Source of the DNA: Cladobotryum mycophilum
Taxonomy: Eukaryota > Ascomycota > Sordariomycetes > Hypocreales > Hypocreaceae
Length of the DNA stretch: 64,000 bases
NCBI GenBank assembly: GCA_036429605.1
Contig: CM071591.1
Location: 2,418,001-2,482,000 of the forward strand
Direction: 5' to 3'
Made by a program: the position numbers and the translations under genes. Shown here piece by piece: positions 12,415 to 23,374 of this stretch. The number at the start of each line of letters is the position of its first letter. Within the stretch, counting starts at the first letter, position 1. The notes below the pieces were generated by a model. The model saw nothing but the letters and a program-made list of their open reading frames with translations, searched no databases and had not been told where the DNA came from.

Positions 12415-12985
12415 AGGTCTTTTTCATCGGTATTCTCGTCATAATAAGCCAGCAGGGTGTTGGTGTGGTTTTTGGGTGTTTTTTTTCTCTCTATCTTTTC
12501 TCCTCCTGGGATATAAAAAAAGGGTTGGATGGAGTCATCAAAGGGTTATTACGAGGGCAGGGGCATCTGTGGCAAGCTTTCACACATTATGCTGAATGAC
12601 TTAATTGCATTGAATTTGATTCATTTTTAATGCTTGGACTATGTATTCTTGGTGATTCTGGCTAGGAAGTAGAACTGGATGATGTTTATAAGATGATGGA
12701 AATCTCCAACATGCCCATAGAAGTTTATACAATAATCGAGTAAGATGAGTTTACAATACTTTCAGCCCAACGGCATTTCCCCTTGACGCCTTTAAATTCT
12801 CAAGATCATACTCCATAGAGACTATGCCTTGACATTTTGAGCTGTTACTTTCTTTAACTCGTTTGTCTTCAAGACTTGTTTCGCCCCTTCAAAGATACTA
12901 TACCTGGGGCATTAGGCACTTTGATGGCACTATAGCATAGATTTGAATTTTTATTTTTATTTTTTTTGTGATTAATTTTTCTTCG
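12415..12985. other. Intergenic region between convergent genes
   Basis: No gene is seen. It holds the AT-rich 3' flanks of CDC45 (+) and of the small minus-strand gene. No specific terminator motif was identified. Confidence 0.5.
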
Positions 12986-13312
12986 TCATCTACCCACCCT
13001 GTTCCCATTCTTGTCCAACGCATGGAACCCCAACCACTCGCCCAGCACTCCACCTGGCTTCGGCACCGGACACTCTCTCTTCGCCCGCTCGGCAGCGCTC
13101 TCAATGTCTTCCTCCGTCGTCTGGTTGAACTGCACAAGCCCGTCGGTAGCAGCAGCTTCCTTTTTCCTCCAGCGCTTCCTCCGGCCGTTCTCGTCCACAA
13201 AGACCTCTCCGTCGGCGAACTTGGTCCTCGGTACGGGGCACGGGAGGACGTGCGGGAGAGCGACGACGAAGAAGCTGGCTAGGACGGTGGTGGCGAAGAG
13301 GGAGGAGGTCAT
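12986..13312 (-). CDS. Small conserved fungal membrane protein with twin CPVP motifs
   Basis: Predicted product of 108 residues starting at the ATG at 13312; an upstream in-frame ATG at 13342 would add ten residues. An N-terminal hydrophobic segment (TSSLFATTVLASFFVVALPHVL) serves as a signal anchor or membrane helix. It is followed at once by PCPVPR, then a basic RRKRWRKK stretch, a Glu-rich helix with ESAAERAKR, and a second CPVPKPGG near the C-terminus. I recall similar small proteins in other filamentous ascomycetes but cannot assign a function or be sure of a family. A mitochondrial inner-membrane assembly role is possible but not shown by the sequence. The coding quality and compact layout make it a likely real gene. 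It lies tail-to-tail with CDC45. Confidence 0.65.
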   Translation of the reverse strand: MTSSLFATTVLASFFVVALPHVLPCPVPRTKFADGEVFVDENGRRKRWRKKEAAATDGLVQFNQTTEEDIESAAERAKRECPVPKPGGVLGEWLGFHALDKNGNRVGR

Positions 13313-14247
13313 TCGGGACCTGGGATGGAGATGGGGCGGCATGATGGGGGACCCCTCGGTTATGTCTTGGGGAGGGGATCAAGTGTTTACTTGTGGGCTC
13401 TAGAATGTTGGTTAGGAAGTGGGATGGGGTGGTAATTTTTAGTCAATTGACTTACATAACAGCCGTGGCATGATTTGGCCACTGAAAATATGGTATTGGA
13501 GGTTGATCAAGTTGTGTATATGAGCCAAAGGCCCATGACTGGGGTCCAGCGACGTGAGTGAAAAAAGGCACACACACCACTTCGCGATGTCACAACCTAC
13601 AAGTAACCTGCAGCAAGCCCATGTGGTTTTGGTTTTCCATGCAAGCCTATTGGTCCTGTCTCGGCAACAAAGGGACCCTTGACAGACGGGTCCCGGCATA
13701 ATAAAATTCCAGCCACCAATCCCAGAGATCTGGGTTTCAGTACAGGTAGTAGTAAAAAATACATTGCCTTTGTACCCCGATAGCCTTGCCCCGCCGCAGG
13801 GTTGCATGAATAGAGGGACGGGGGGACCTGTTGGGTTGGGGAGGTACAAAGTTACTCGTTTGCAGGTGTTGGAGAGAGAGAAAGAAGGCCTTGGGGAAAA
13901 GTTACTTGTTGCCTACTTTTATCAATTCGCCCACCACCTCCGAAACCGCGACTTTTTATAGAAAAAAAGGGTCCTATTGAACTTTCTTACTTTGATCATT
14001 TGGCTTTGCAGCGAACAAACGCGTCCCTTTTTGTTTTTAATCGACCGGATAACGAGAAATCCCAGCGAACGAAAAAAAGATATCGAGTGCTATAATTCCT
14101 TTGCGACATGTTATGATCCCCGGGTTTTTAACTTGATTGGGTACCTCTCTCTGTGCCTCTCTGCAAAAAACCGGGCTGGCGCGTGCCTCTTCGGGCGGCT
14201 CTCTCATCTCTCTACCAAGTTTACATCCCGCCAACGCCGTCGCCATC
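13313..14247. other. Divergent intergenic region upstream of PP4
   Basis: No gene is supported. It serves as the upstream region of both the small minus-strand gene and PP4. Short ORFs at 13439-13849 and 14037-14384 (-) show no domain or coding bias. No sites recognised. Confidence 0.5.
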
Positions 14248-15706
14248 ATGGGTATGAGCGATCTCGACCAGTAGAGTACCCCAAACCACCCTTTTTTCGC
14301 AAGATGCATGTAGTAGTAGTACTGACGATGGGGGTTACAGAGCGATAGCGCAGCTGCGCGCATGTCGACCCATTCCTGAGGCACAGGTGCGGGAGCTCTG
14401 CCACCGAGCTAGAGAGCTCTTGATCGAGGAGGGCAACGTGGTGACGGTGACTGCACCGGTGACGGTAGTTCTTCCTTGTGCGGTCTCTTGTCGTTGAAAG
14501 GTGCTGATGCTGGGGAATACAGATATGCGGTGATATCCACGGCCAGTTTCATGATCTCATGGAACTCTTTAGAGTAGGCGGCGATGTTCCCGACACAAAC
14601 TATCTCTTCATGGGTACGATGACCTCCACACACACCGAATTTCTACCATAAACTATCGCTAATAAGAGATACCATGCATTATAGGCGACTTTGTCGACCG
14701 TGGCTTCTACTCCCTAGAGTCCTTCCTACTTCTCCTCTGCCTCAAGGTTCGATACCCCGACCGCATGACCCTCATCCGCGGCAACCACGAGTCTCGCCAA
14801 ATCACAACCGTCTACGGCTTCTACGACGAGTGTCTCCGTAAATACGGCAGCGCAAACGTATGGCGTTACTGCTGCGACGTCTTTGACTACCTGGCTCTGG
14901 GCGCCATTGTCCTCGGCGCCGCTAATACGCTGTCTTCGGGGTCGGGTGCCGAGGACGATACTGAGATTGAGGTGTGTGATCAGAATGGATCGATCATCAG
15001 TCGGTTCCCAAGACAGCGGAATAGGATACACGGTGAGGCGCAGGAGCAGGCGCCGGCGAGCCCTCGTGCTAGTGGAACTGGAGACAAGAATGGGCCACCG
15101 GGAACTGGAGCTTCAGGGTCGAGCGGTGGCAGTATTGGCAACCCCACGGGAGCCGTACTCTGTGTCCACGGTGGACTGAGTCCGCTCGTTGATACAGTCG
15201 ATAAAATCCGCCTAATCGATCGAAAGCAGGAGGTTCCCCACGAAGGAGCCATGTGCGATCTCCTATGGTCCGACCCCGATGAGATTGACGGCTGGGGTCT
15301 ATCGCCCCGTGGAGCCGGCTTCTTGTTCGGCGCAGACATCGTCAAAGTCTTCAATCATCGCAACGATCTCAGTCTCATCGCACGAGCCCACCAACTTGTC
15401 ATGGAAGGTTTTAAGGAAATGTTTGATGCGTCTATTGTAACGGTATGGTCCGCACCAAACTACTGCTACCGGTGTGGCAATGTGGCCGCCGTGCTGGAGC
15501 TCACAGAGGATGACTCTGGCACGGGCGTGTTCCAGAGGAGTAACGGGGACGTAAACCGTAGCGACGGAGGGCGGGGTGTCATGGCCATGGAGTCGGAGAG
15601 CGGGATGAAGAGTGGACCTGCCAGGCGGTATAGGGTCTTCCAAGCAGCACCGCAGGACTCGAGGGGCATGCCGGCGAAGAAACCTGTGGCTGATTATTTC
15701 TTGTAA
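14248..15706 (+). CDS. pph3: Serine/threonine protein phosphatase PP4 catalytic subunit with a large insertion
   Basis: PPP-family metallophosphatase of the PP2A/PP4/PP6 group. The C-terminus RGMPAKKPVADYFL and the start SDLDQAIAQLR match PP4c (yeast Pph3), which acts in DNA-damage recovery. Metal-site motifs GDIHGQ, GDFVDRG, GNHES, the His of RAHQ and HGG are all present. Predicted exons are 14248-14270, 14341-14464, 14523-14613 and 14685-15706. All junctions keep frame and give 419 residues, compared with about 307 in animals. The extra length comes mainly from roughly 77 residues of Gly/Ser-rich sequence (about 14912-15151), inserted just before the strand leading to LCVHGGLSP. About 35 further residues (about 15508-15630) lie before RRYRVFQAAPQ. 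I believe comparable insertions occur in other eurotiomycete PP4 proteins, but this is from memory. Confidence 0.93.
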
Positions 15707-16122
15707 GAAAGTTTGGACTATACGGAGTACTCTCTTTCTCTCTCTCATCACGATCTTGTTCCTTTTTTCTCTGCAGCGTTGTTTAGCCCTGTGGTTAATA
15801 TAGTTTTACCATTTTTCGTTTTTTTTTTCGTCTTTTCTGTTTTCTTGGTTTTATCCGAGGGTAAAAGGGATTTTTTGTAAAGGGGTATGAGGAGGATCAA
15901 GGGTTCTTACGACTAAATTCATGGAGTTTATGAAAGTAAAAAAAAAGAAGAGAAGAGAAAAAACCGAGGCAATATCAGAAAGAAAAGGTATATTTCTCCT
16001 TCTCGAGTACGTCAACATCTTTGACATGGACAAGAAACACCAAGTAGGTCTGTCTAATTAATACATGTTCCCAACTTGAAACTCGTGATCTTGAAATATA
16101 TCACCACCACCGCTCAAGCACA
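15707..16122. other. Convergent intergenic region with TACGGAGTA copy
   Basis: No gene. It contains T-rich sequence after PP4 and an exact TACGGAGTA at 15721-15729, 15 bases past the PP4 stop. Confidence 0.6.
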
Positions 16123-17764
16123 CTAACCCCCCAACCCGCTCCCCTCCATCCCAGATCTCAACCCCGACTCAAACACTCTGATATCAGCAAAATCCTTCAA
16201 TCCATCCCCATTCCGCAGCGCCAGATCCGCCATCGCAACGGCCCGTCTACCCAAGTACCACGCACACATCCCTCGTAGAAACAATCTGTCACGCCCCTGG
16301 TTCTTGGCGTTGCCTTTGCGTGTTAATAGGGGGATGGATGTTGGCTGGTGCGGTGCGGAGGCGTAGGTGGAGGGGGTGGTGAGGGAGGGTAAGGTGGTGG
16401 TGGTGAGGAGGGAGGAGGAGGAGGGAGATTAGGTGGATTGTGGAGTTGGTTGCGTGGAGGACGTGTTGGATTGTGTAGGGGAGGGGGAGGGCATGTTGAT
16501 GTCTTTGAGTCCAGGGTGTCTGATCTCAGTACCACTAATGTTGCTGTTACCGTTAATGTTGATGTTGATGTCAGTTATTACCCCCCTAGAGTTGATTTTG
16601 GCTTCCCTACGTCTGTTCTCTTCTTTTCTTCTGCATCCCTCCGCTCTCTTCGTTTCACCTCCTTTTTATCTGTGACTCTCTTCAAGCGCCCTTCTCCAGT
16701 CTCCCGTCTCCCGTCTCTTCTTCTCCTCCTTCTCATCCTTTCTCCAATCTTTGATCTTTTTTCTGTCCCTTTGCTTGCCATCTTGCTTGGCCTCTCTCTT
16801 ACGTTTCCTATCCTTCTCCTCTCCCTCTCGCTCCTCGTCCGCCCATCTAACATGTTTTCTTCCTTCATCTCATCTCTCCCTCCGTTCTTCATTCTCTCTT
16901 CTCTCCCGCCTTTCTATCCTCTCCTTTTCAGACAGTCTCTTCTCTTCCTCTCTTTTATTCATTGTTTCTCGTCTCATCCGTCTCTCTTGTCGCTTCTCAT
17001 CTTCTCTCCTTTGCCGTCTCCTTTCATCCCCATCTTCCTTGTCCCGTTTCCATCTTTTTCTGCCCCTTCCCCCAACCTTATCCCCATCCCCCGACTCTGT
17101 CACAAACATCCGTTGCAAACGTCTCCCATTCTCCGCCATTAATCTACTCTCTTCCTCCTCATTGACAACCCCACTCTTCTTCTTATTTATAACCGGACTT
17201 TTTATCATATATATAACTTCATGCTGCTCGTTATATACGTCCTCTTCCTCCTCTTCCTTCTCAGCTGTCAGTTCACCCCCTCCATCTTCCTCTTCCCCCT
17301 GCCTTCGACTTTCCTCATATGTCCACCCTTATCCCTCTTCATTCCCACAGCCTATTTCTCTTATCACCAACTCATAGAACAGGCATCTAAAGAGAACACA
17401 CCAAAGTCAACCCTGTCTTCGTAGCCCGGGCTTCTTTAAACATCCAACTCATATCGACTAGCATTCTCGGCAGCTGTTTTCTCACTGCTGGAATATTCGT
17501 AGACAACTCTATGAACCTTCGTTTCTCCTTTTGTTTCATCATACGTGCTACTGTTTCTGCTCCGAGCTTGTCTGGTCGATTCTTCACTCGTTGCTCTTTG
17601 CGGCTTGGATACACATGTTGAACCTTTTTTCTTTTTGGCATATCCTCAGCCTCGGGTCTATCTCGTTGAATTTTTCTGTTTGTTTCGTGTTCTTGTTGAA
17701 CAGACGCAATGAGTGCAACAGGAAGCGGAGGCCTGACTAGCCGTCCCTTTCTCCCCCATTTCAC
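16123..17764 (-). CDS. Unrecognised K/R/E-rich protein gene, structure unresolved
   Basis: I do not recognise this gene. Three blocks look coding. The first (about 17641-17430, first in-frame ATG at 17641) is basic and contains KLGAETVARMMKQKEKRRF. The second (about 17208-16580) is an Arg/Glu/Lys-rich, probably coiled or disordered segment spread over two frames. The last, ending at the TAG at 16123-16125, contains GTEIRHPGLKDINMP, YTIQHVLHATNSTIHLIS, and RDRLFLRGMCAWYLGRRAVA followed by MADLALRNG. The last block joins into one frame only if a C is added near 16489-16491 and one removed at 16329-16333, the same type of homopolymer conflict seen in CDC45. Basic composition suggests a nuclear or nucleolar protein, which is inference. 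The long plus-strand ORFs here are Ser/Leu/Pro shadows of the purine-rich coding strand. Confidence 0.4.
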
Positions 17765-18791
17765 CTATGGTTGTGTCATCGTGAGATTATAGCACAGAAA
17801 CAAACCAAGAATCAAGAGGTCACGCTAAGCTTTCAGCAAAATAACAAGGGCGCCACGTCCGTCTAATATTTGTATTGATGTTGGGTATTTAAAACTCGCG
17901 AAATCTTCAAAATACACACATAGTCTTGATCTAGCCTTGCGGAATGTTCCATATGAACTCTTATCTTGACCTTTGTCCAGTACATGATGCCAAATAATGG
18001 CCCTCGATTATGAAAAGACAACCGATGTTCCTTGTCGAGTAGAGATGTCTTCTTGCTTTGCTTTGCTGCTGCTTTTTGTTTGCCTTTGATTCATACGGCA
18101 GCAAATTCGGTCTTGAGAAGTGATGCCAAGCGTGCAACGTATAAACTCGTTATGAATGGCTGTCGTTGAACGGGAAAAAGACAATGCTCTTTACTCGCTT
18201 CGGATGCTCCTCTTTGTAGGTAAAACGCCACCACCACCACCACCACCACCACCACCACCACTACTCCGTTCTTTGTCTGGACATATTCATCTTCACCCGC
18301 CTGCCTCTTATTCCAATATTGTTATCCCCAAGCTGAGATCGGCCAACACAGACTTTCCTTTGGGGATAACACAAAATATCATTCGAAATAGACATTGACC
18401 AAAAACAACCTCCTGTATGCCTCGACGACGGTCCAATATGCTGTCACCACATGATTGGCCCTAATGTCTTTGCATAGTCCGGGCAACGGTCAATGTTGGA
18501 TAACTAATCGTTTCGTCCCCAAGAGGTCTGTCCCGCCAATAGCTCTGCCGACCAAGGCCGCAAGTAGACGCAAAATCGTTGTTCGAATCATATCGATGGC
18601 CGCCGGTGCCATTTCGCCCTCGCCATATCCTCATATAAATGTCCAAATTTTGATTGTGCGTTTCGAATCGGGCGGGCTCTAAGAAGTAGCTCGAAACCGC
18701 ATACGCACTACCCTCCCTGGCCGTGGCCAGATTCCAAAACTGACAATGTCTCGCCATTCCACGAGCTTGACAATCCTGTCTATATTAACTG
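17765..18791. other. Intergenic region
   Basis: No gene supported. It contains a CAC trinucleotide run and a TACTCCGTT sequence (about 18263) that is one base from the repeated TACTCCGTA motif. Confidence 0.5.
18228..18261. repeat. CAC trinucleotide microsatellite
   Basis: About eleven CAC/ACC units in a row; it creates a false poly-proline frame. Confidence 0.9.
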
Positions 18792-19674
18792 TCAATAGTA
18801 GGGTCCGGGTGGGGCAAAGTCCCGATGGGTGGGGTTCTGGTAAGGATTCATTGAAACGTTGTAGCTTATTGACCCCCGGTTGTCGTTGACCATGGATTGT
18901 GTCGTCCCAGGTTGCGGGGGTAGATCTTCAAGTATACTTCCAGAAGGTGGTACTGGCGAGAATTGATCTGGTCTTGATGGTACCTGTCCCTCTGTAAACA
19001 CGGGGGAGGCATATGGATGATGCCCAGGTTGCGGTACAACTGCTCCGGGGCCGACAGGAATTACGTGTGGGTGGCCATATGACGGCATAGTGGGGTGCTG
19101 GGGGTCCCATGCAGAAGAGTTTGCGCTCGATACGCTCGTCGTAGACATTTCGCGGGCGATTTGACTCGGTAATGGAAACGGCACCGTGGTTTCTAACCCC
19201 GCGGGTCTTCTGGGGGCAATGAGGTGCTGAAGTGACTGGACGGATGAACCAGGGTCTCCAGTAGTGAATCGTTGTGAACTAGGGTCCGGCGGTGCAACGG
19301 TACCCACTTGTAGGTATTGAGCAATATATTCGTCGCCAAAGCCGTGCTTGTTGAGCAGTTCTCGAAGTTGCCTATTCTCCTCAGCTACTCTCCTTGCCGC
19401 CATTTGGACCTCTGCTGAGGCCTCGACACCCTGAAGTTCAAAGGTCCGAAGACGCTGCTCGAGCTCCTGGATATATTCTCTCCTCCGAGCACGCGATCTT
19501 CTCTGATTGTCTCGGATTCGAGCAAGGTTGGCTTTTTGCTAAGCAAAGGCAAGGGAGAGAGCGTTGTGTTGGCCAAGGTTCCACCATATATCTGAAGGGG
19601 GAGGAGAAGAGGAGGGGAGGGGAGGAGAGGAAAGGGTAACATGGGGGTGAGCTACTTACTGCAGGAGTTGACAT
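18792..19674 (-). CDS. bZIP transcription factor
   Basis: Nuclear DNA-binding protein. A five-codon first exon (ATG at 19674, MSTPA) is followed by a 121-nt predicted intron (19539-19659, GTAAGT donor, TTAG acceptor). Exon 2 (19538-18792) opens directly with the basic region: RIRDNQRRSRARRREY is the fungal bZIP contact signature. A leucine-zipper-like helix follows with LEQRLR and RVAEENRQLRELLNKHG. The rest, to residue 253, is Pro/Ser/Gln-rich and poorly conserved, consistent with a transcription regulation domain. The junction keeps frame. Short bZIP proteins with the basic region at the extreme N-terminus are common in Pezizomycotina, but I cannot name the target pathway. The same frame read through the intron gives a false 78-residue ORF. 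Confidence 0.85.
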
Positions 19675-21529
19675 TTAGCTGTAATCTGATTTGGCCGCAC
19701 AAATAGCGGACCGATCGCATGTACTCGAATAAAGGTTGGTTAAAGAGGGATGGCAGGGGGAGGTGAGCGAGATGGTGGCGGGAGGGTAAAATATCCTGGA
19801 AACGATGCGCAGAATAATATATGGTTCGGAGAGATACAACAAAGAAGGTTTAGATGATATGGGGAACTGTCATCGCCAAGCAAGAGGGTGAGATCCATAT
19901 AGTGGTGGCAACTCGTATACTATCATGCCCAAGTTCCCAAAGTCCATAACCCCCCAGGTTCTGTATGGACAAGTTTGCGAGGTATGTATACAAGAAAGCT
20001 TGCTGCCGGAGAACAGAAGCGGAAAGGACACGAAGTGAGTATAAGAGAGATGGCCTGAGTGAGATCCACAAGTCAGATCCGGGTGTGTGTGTATGGATGG
20101 ATGGTGGCGATAACAAAGAAGCAAGTTGCCTGATTCAAGTTCCCCGAGGGATGGAGCAAAGCATTTCGAGACCAACCATGTGGAACCAAGGAGTTGAAGG
20201 GATTCCGGCAGAAGGAGAAGAGTGAGAGTAAGAGTAAGAGCAGGAACAAAAAACGACGATGACGGTTACAGTTCCCTTTGGATCGAAAAAGGCGACGAGC
20301 AACCCAATAAGCGGGGAGAGAGCAAAGTCCCCTGGGTGAATATTGGAATTTGGTAGCGTAAGGGACTACTAAACGTGGGAGCAGGTAGTGTATGTACGGA
20401 ATTCCACTACTCCGTCCCCTACTGGGATATTCGGTCTACCGCATCAATGTTGTCTGTCTGGACTGGACGGGAAACGCACTAGCAGAGGAGGAAGCGTAGC
20501 CCCAGATAGTTGCCTTTCCAGCCTCCACTGGGCTGGTGCGTGCTGGCCTGGATGCCCACGTTTATTAGTGCCATGGTTATTTGCTGGGGGCTATGTGCGC
20601 CACTCACGGGTCGACGATGCCGCCCATGAGGTGTGAAATGTGTGCAAGCCACTTGAGCGAGCAGTCCTCCATCCCATGTATCACCGCCTGTTCGTCAGAG
20701 GCATGCAGCCACTATTTTTTCCGTCCACGTGTGAGAGATTTGGGTGGTGATGGTGATGGGGCATAGTAGAGAGCTGGTTTTTTTTTTGATGGGCCTTTAT
20801 TATTAGCAGCAGTATGAATCGTCGCAACGTTTCTTGAACAACGGGGATTTTTCTCTCTGTCTCTTTGTTTTCTCGTTTCTCTGCCCAAAATATCTCTCAT
20901 CCGAGTTGTCAAAGCTTCAAATTCTGTGAGAAAACGAAGCGAGATAACAGCATGGGCCAGGCAAGCTCAGGTCGTTGTGGATGCCAAGTCCCGGTATTAT
21001 CAAACAACGATTCGTCTGCCCCAGCATCCCTTGCTAACAAAGACATGTAATGTAGTGTATACATGCGTGCATACGGGAGGGAGGGAAGTGCGTCGCATGT
21101 GTGATTGCTTGCTTGATTGCTTGCTTGTTTTCTTGTTCTTCCTTCTCCCATTCATCAGGTTTCAAAGTCCAAGTCAAAGCCCAAAGCTTCGGGGAAATGG
21201 GGGCCTCGGATAATTGCGGCAGAGACAAGAAAAAAAGAAGAACGGTCTGACTGACTGACTGACTCCATAGAGGCCAGACATGCACAGTATCGAGATTTTG
21301 GAGTGTGACAGTCTCATCTTCGTGCGTCGGTCGCTGCAGCAGCAATTGTCGATCATGAGACGAATCCCTTGCTTCCCAAGAGCCACACTACCGGGAATGT
21401 GGTTGACATGGTGCCATGGTGGCACACCAGCGCCGTTTAAGGCGGGGCGAGCGCAGTGTGACAAGGCAAGGCGCCGTTGAGATTGAGAAGAGAGAGAAAA
21501 TTAAAATAAACCCCCATCATCATCCATGA

Positions 21530-21588
21530 GTCCATGCCATGCCATGCCCATGCCCATCCCATCCCATCCATGGATCCATCCATGATCC
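21530..21588. repeat. CCATG/CCATCC imperfect repeat
   Basis: Alternating CCATG, CCCATG and CCATCC units on the plus strand, non-coding. Confidence 0.8.
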
Positions 21589-22635
21589 ATTGCCCTTTTT
21601 TTTTGGCCCATTGATGACTCGATCTTCCCACCACACATGGTTGGTCGCGCGCTTGCGTTACTGTATCCGTTCGACGGAGGAAGACACTAAGATTAGTGTG
21701 AGTTTGGAAATGCAATGCATCCATGCATCTGTAGCTTGTATGTATGCGTAGAGTATGTAGGCAGTACTATGTGCTTGGTATGGTATGGTATGGTATGTAG
21801 GGCCAATGTATGTATGGTATGGTGCATGTACGTCGAGTCCGATGATCGCGCACCTCTTAGTGCCGAAAAATGCTCCTTGGGCAGTGCGAAATCGAATCCA
21901 TGCGAGATGGGAGGGATGCTTTTGGCTCTGACTGCTCTGACTGGCCTCTTTGTTATTTCGGATGGGGGAGAGAGAGAGAAGCGCGCAGCAGTAGTTCCGT
22001 AGTCCGTAGTCAGAAGAAAAGACTCTGTCCGGGTGTGTGGATGGATGGGGGGAGGAGGAGTGAATCCAACGATGGGAGCTTGGACGCCACGACCTTTCCT
22101 CCCCTCTTTCCCATCCACCACATCCACCACCTTCCATACGTGCACCATCCATTCAAACGGCAACACCCCCTCACGGTCTCCAGTGTGGTGTTTCCCAAGT
22201 TGCAAAGTTTTCCTAACCTCTCGCAGGCAGCCAATAGTTTCATCAATCACGAGGCTTCTTTCTTCTGGAAGTCACGGCCTGTCATAGCTACCAAGATGCT
22301 AATCTCATAACAGCAACCAACTCTAGGCCGCTTCGTCTTCTCACTTGGGACAAGTTCAAGTTCAAGTTACCCCCAAGACCCCGAGGCTCTCCCTCCCTCC
22401 CCCTTGGCATTATCTCATTGTCCCGCTACTACTGAATTGGTGCTAGAACCAACGTAGAAGCGTTATTAAGTAAAGTGATTGAGTTGAGTGAATCTACTTG
22501 TATGAGTAATAAGAGTGCGCTGCCTCTTTTTGTTTTCAGATACAATCAGCTTCGCGACTTTTACCATGTTGGGGTTTTGTCACATTTTCATCACTCGGGC
22601 CGCCGCCAGCTGCGCGCATAAAAGTTTAATTTGGT

Positions 22636-22745
22636 TTGTGTGTGTGTGTGTGTGTGTGTGTGTTGTTTTTTTTTATTATTATTATCATTATTATCATTAT
22701 TATTATTATTATTATTTATTGTTATTATTTATTGTTATTATTTTT
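22636..22745. repeat. Compound TG and ATT microsatellite
   Basis: A TG run of about 13 units (22637-22663), a short T run, then ATT/ATC triplets to about 22742. Confidence 0.9.
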
Positions 22746-23128
22746 CTAGAAGTCCCTCTCCCACCCCCTCCCCCAATAAGACAAAATACAAGCCCTTTCA
22801 TTTCTCCGAGCGCCCCCATGAATCCACGATAGTCCAGCCCAACTTCAGCCGCGCCCACCACACCCTTTGTCTTTTCCTTGTTCCTTCCCTTGCCTCAACT
22901 CGGTTGCTACTCAGCGGAGTGATGGGTGATGTGATTGCGCATCACCGCCGTCCACGGATCCATGCAAGCAAGCACGCAGGCAGGCAAACAGGCATGTCGT
23001 CCTCGCAGGCGGGCCACTAAACTCCACGCTGTAAACATGGGTAGCACATGTGAAACGCCCGCAGTGGGTATTCATTCAACTCTTGTCTTGACTACCTACC
23101 CTTGAAATTGTGTATTCAATTGTTGGGA

Positions 23129-23158
23129 CATTCATTCATTCATCCATTCATTCATTCA
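23129..23158. repeat. ATTC tetranucleotide repeat
   Basis: Seven CATT-type units with one CATC variant. Confidence 0.85.
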
Positions 23159-23329
23159 ACCGCATTCTCACAAAGAAGGAAACAAATCAGAAAGAAAAAA
23201 AGAATTTGTGACAATCTCATTTTACATTGCGACTTCCACCCGCTACATATGATATATCAGATCCTGCCCTACGCAATGGCCACATCTTCCCACCCCTCCA
23301 TCTTCTCTTCTCCCCTCGCTTCCTCCTCT

Positions 23330-23374
23330 CCCTCCCTCTCCCTCTCCCTCTCCCTCTCCCTCTCCCTCTCCCTC
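23330..23374. repeat. CTCCCT hexanucleotide repeat
   Basis: About seven CTCCCT units; strongly strand-asymmetric pyrimidine tract. Confidence 0.9.

Noticed and set aside
16438..17142. 234-codon plus-strand Ser/Leu/Pro-rich ORF (and the overlapping 16751-17377 ORF)
   Set aside because: Composition follows the pyrimidine-rich strand opposite a purine-rich minus-strand gene, and no domain is visible.
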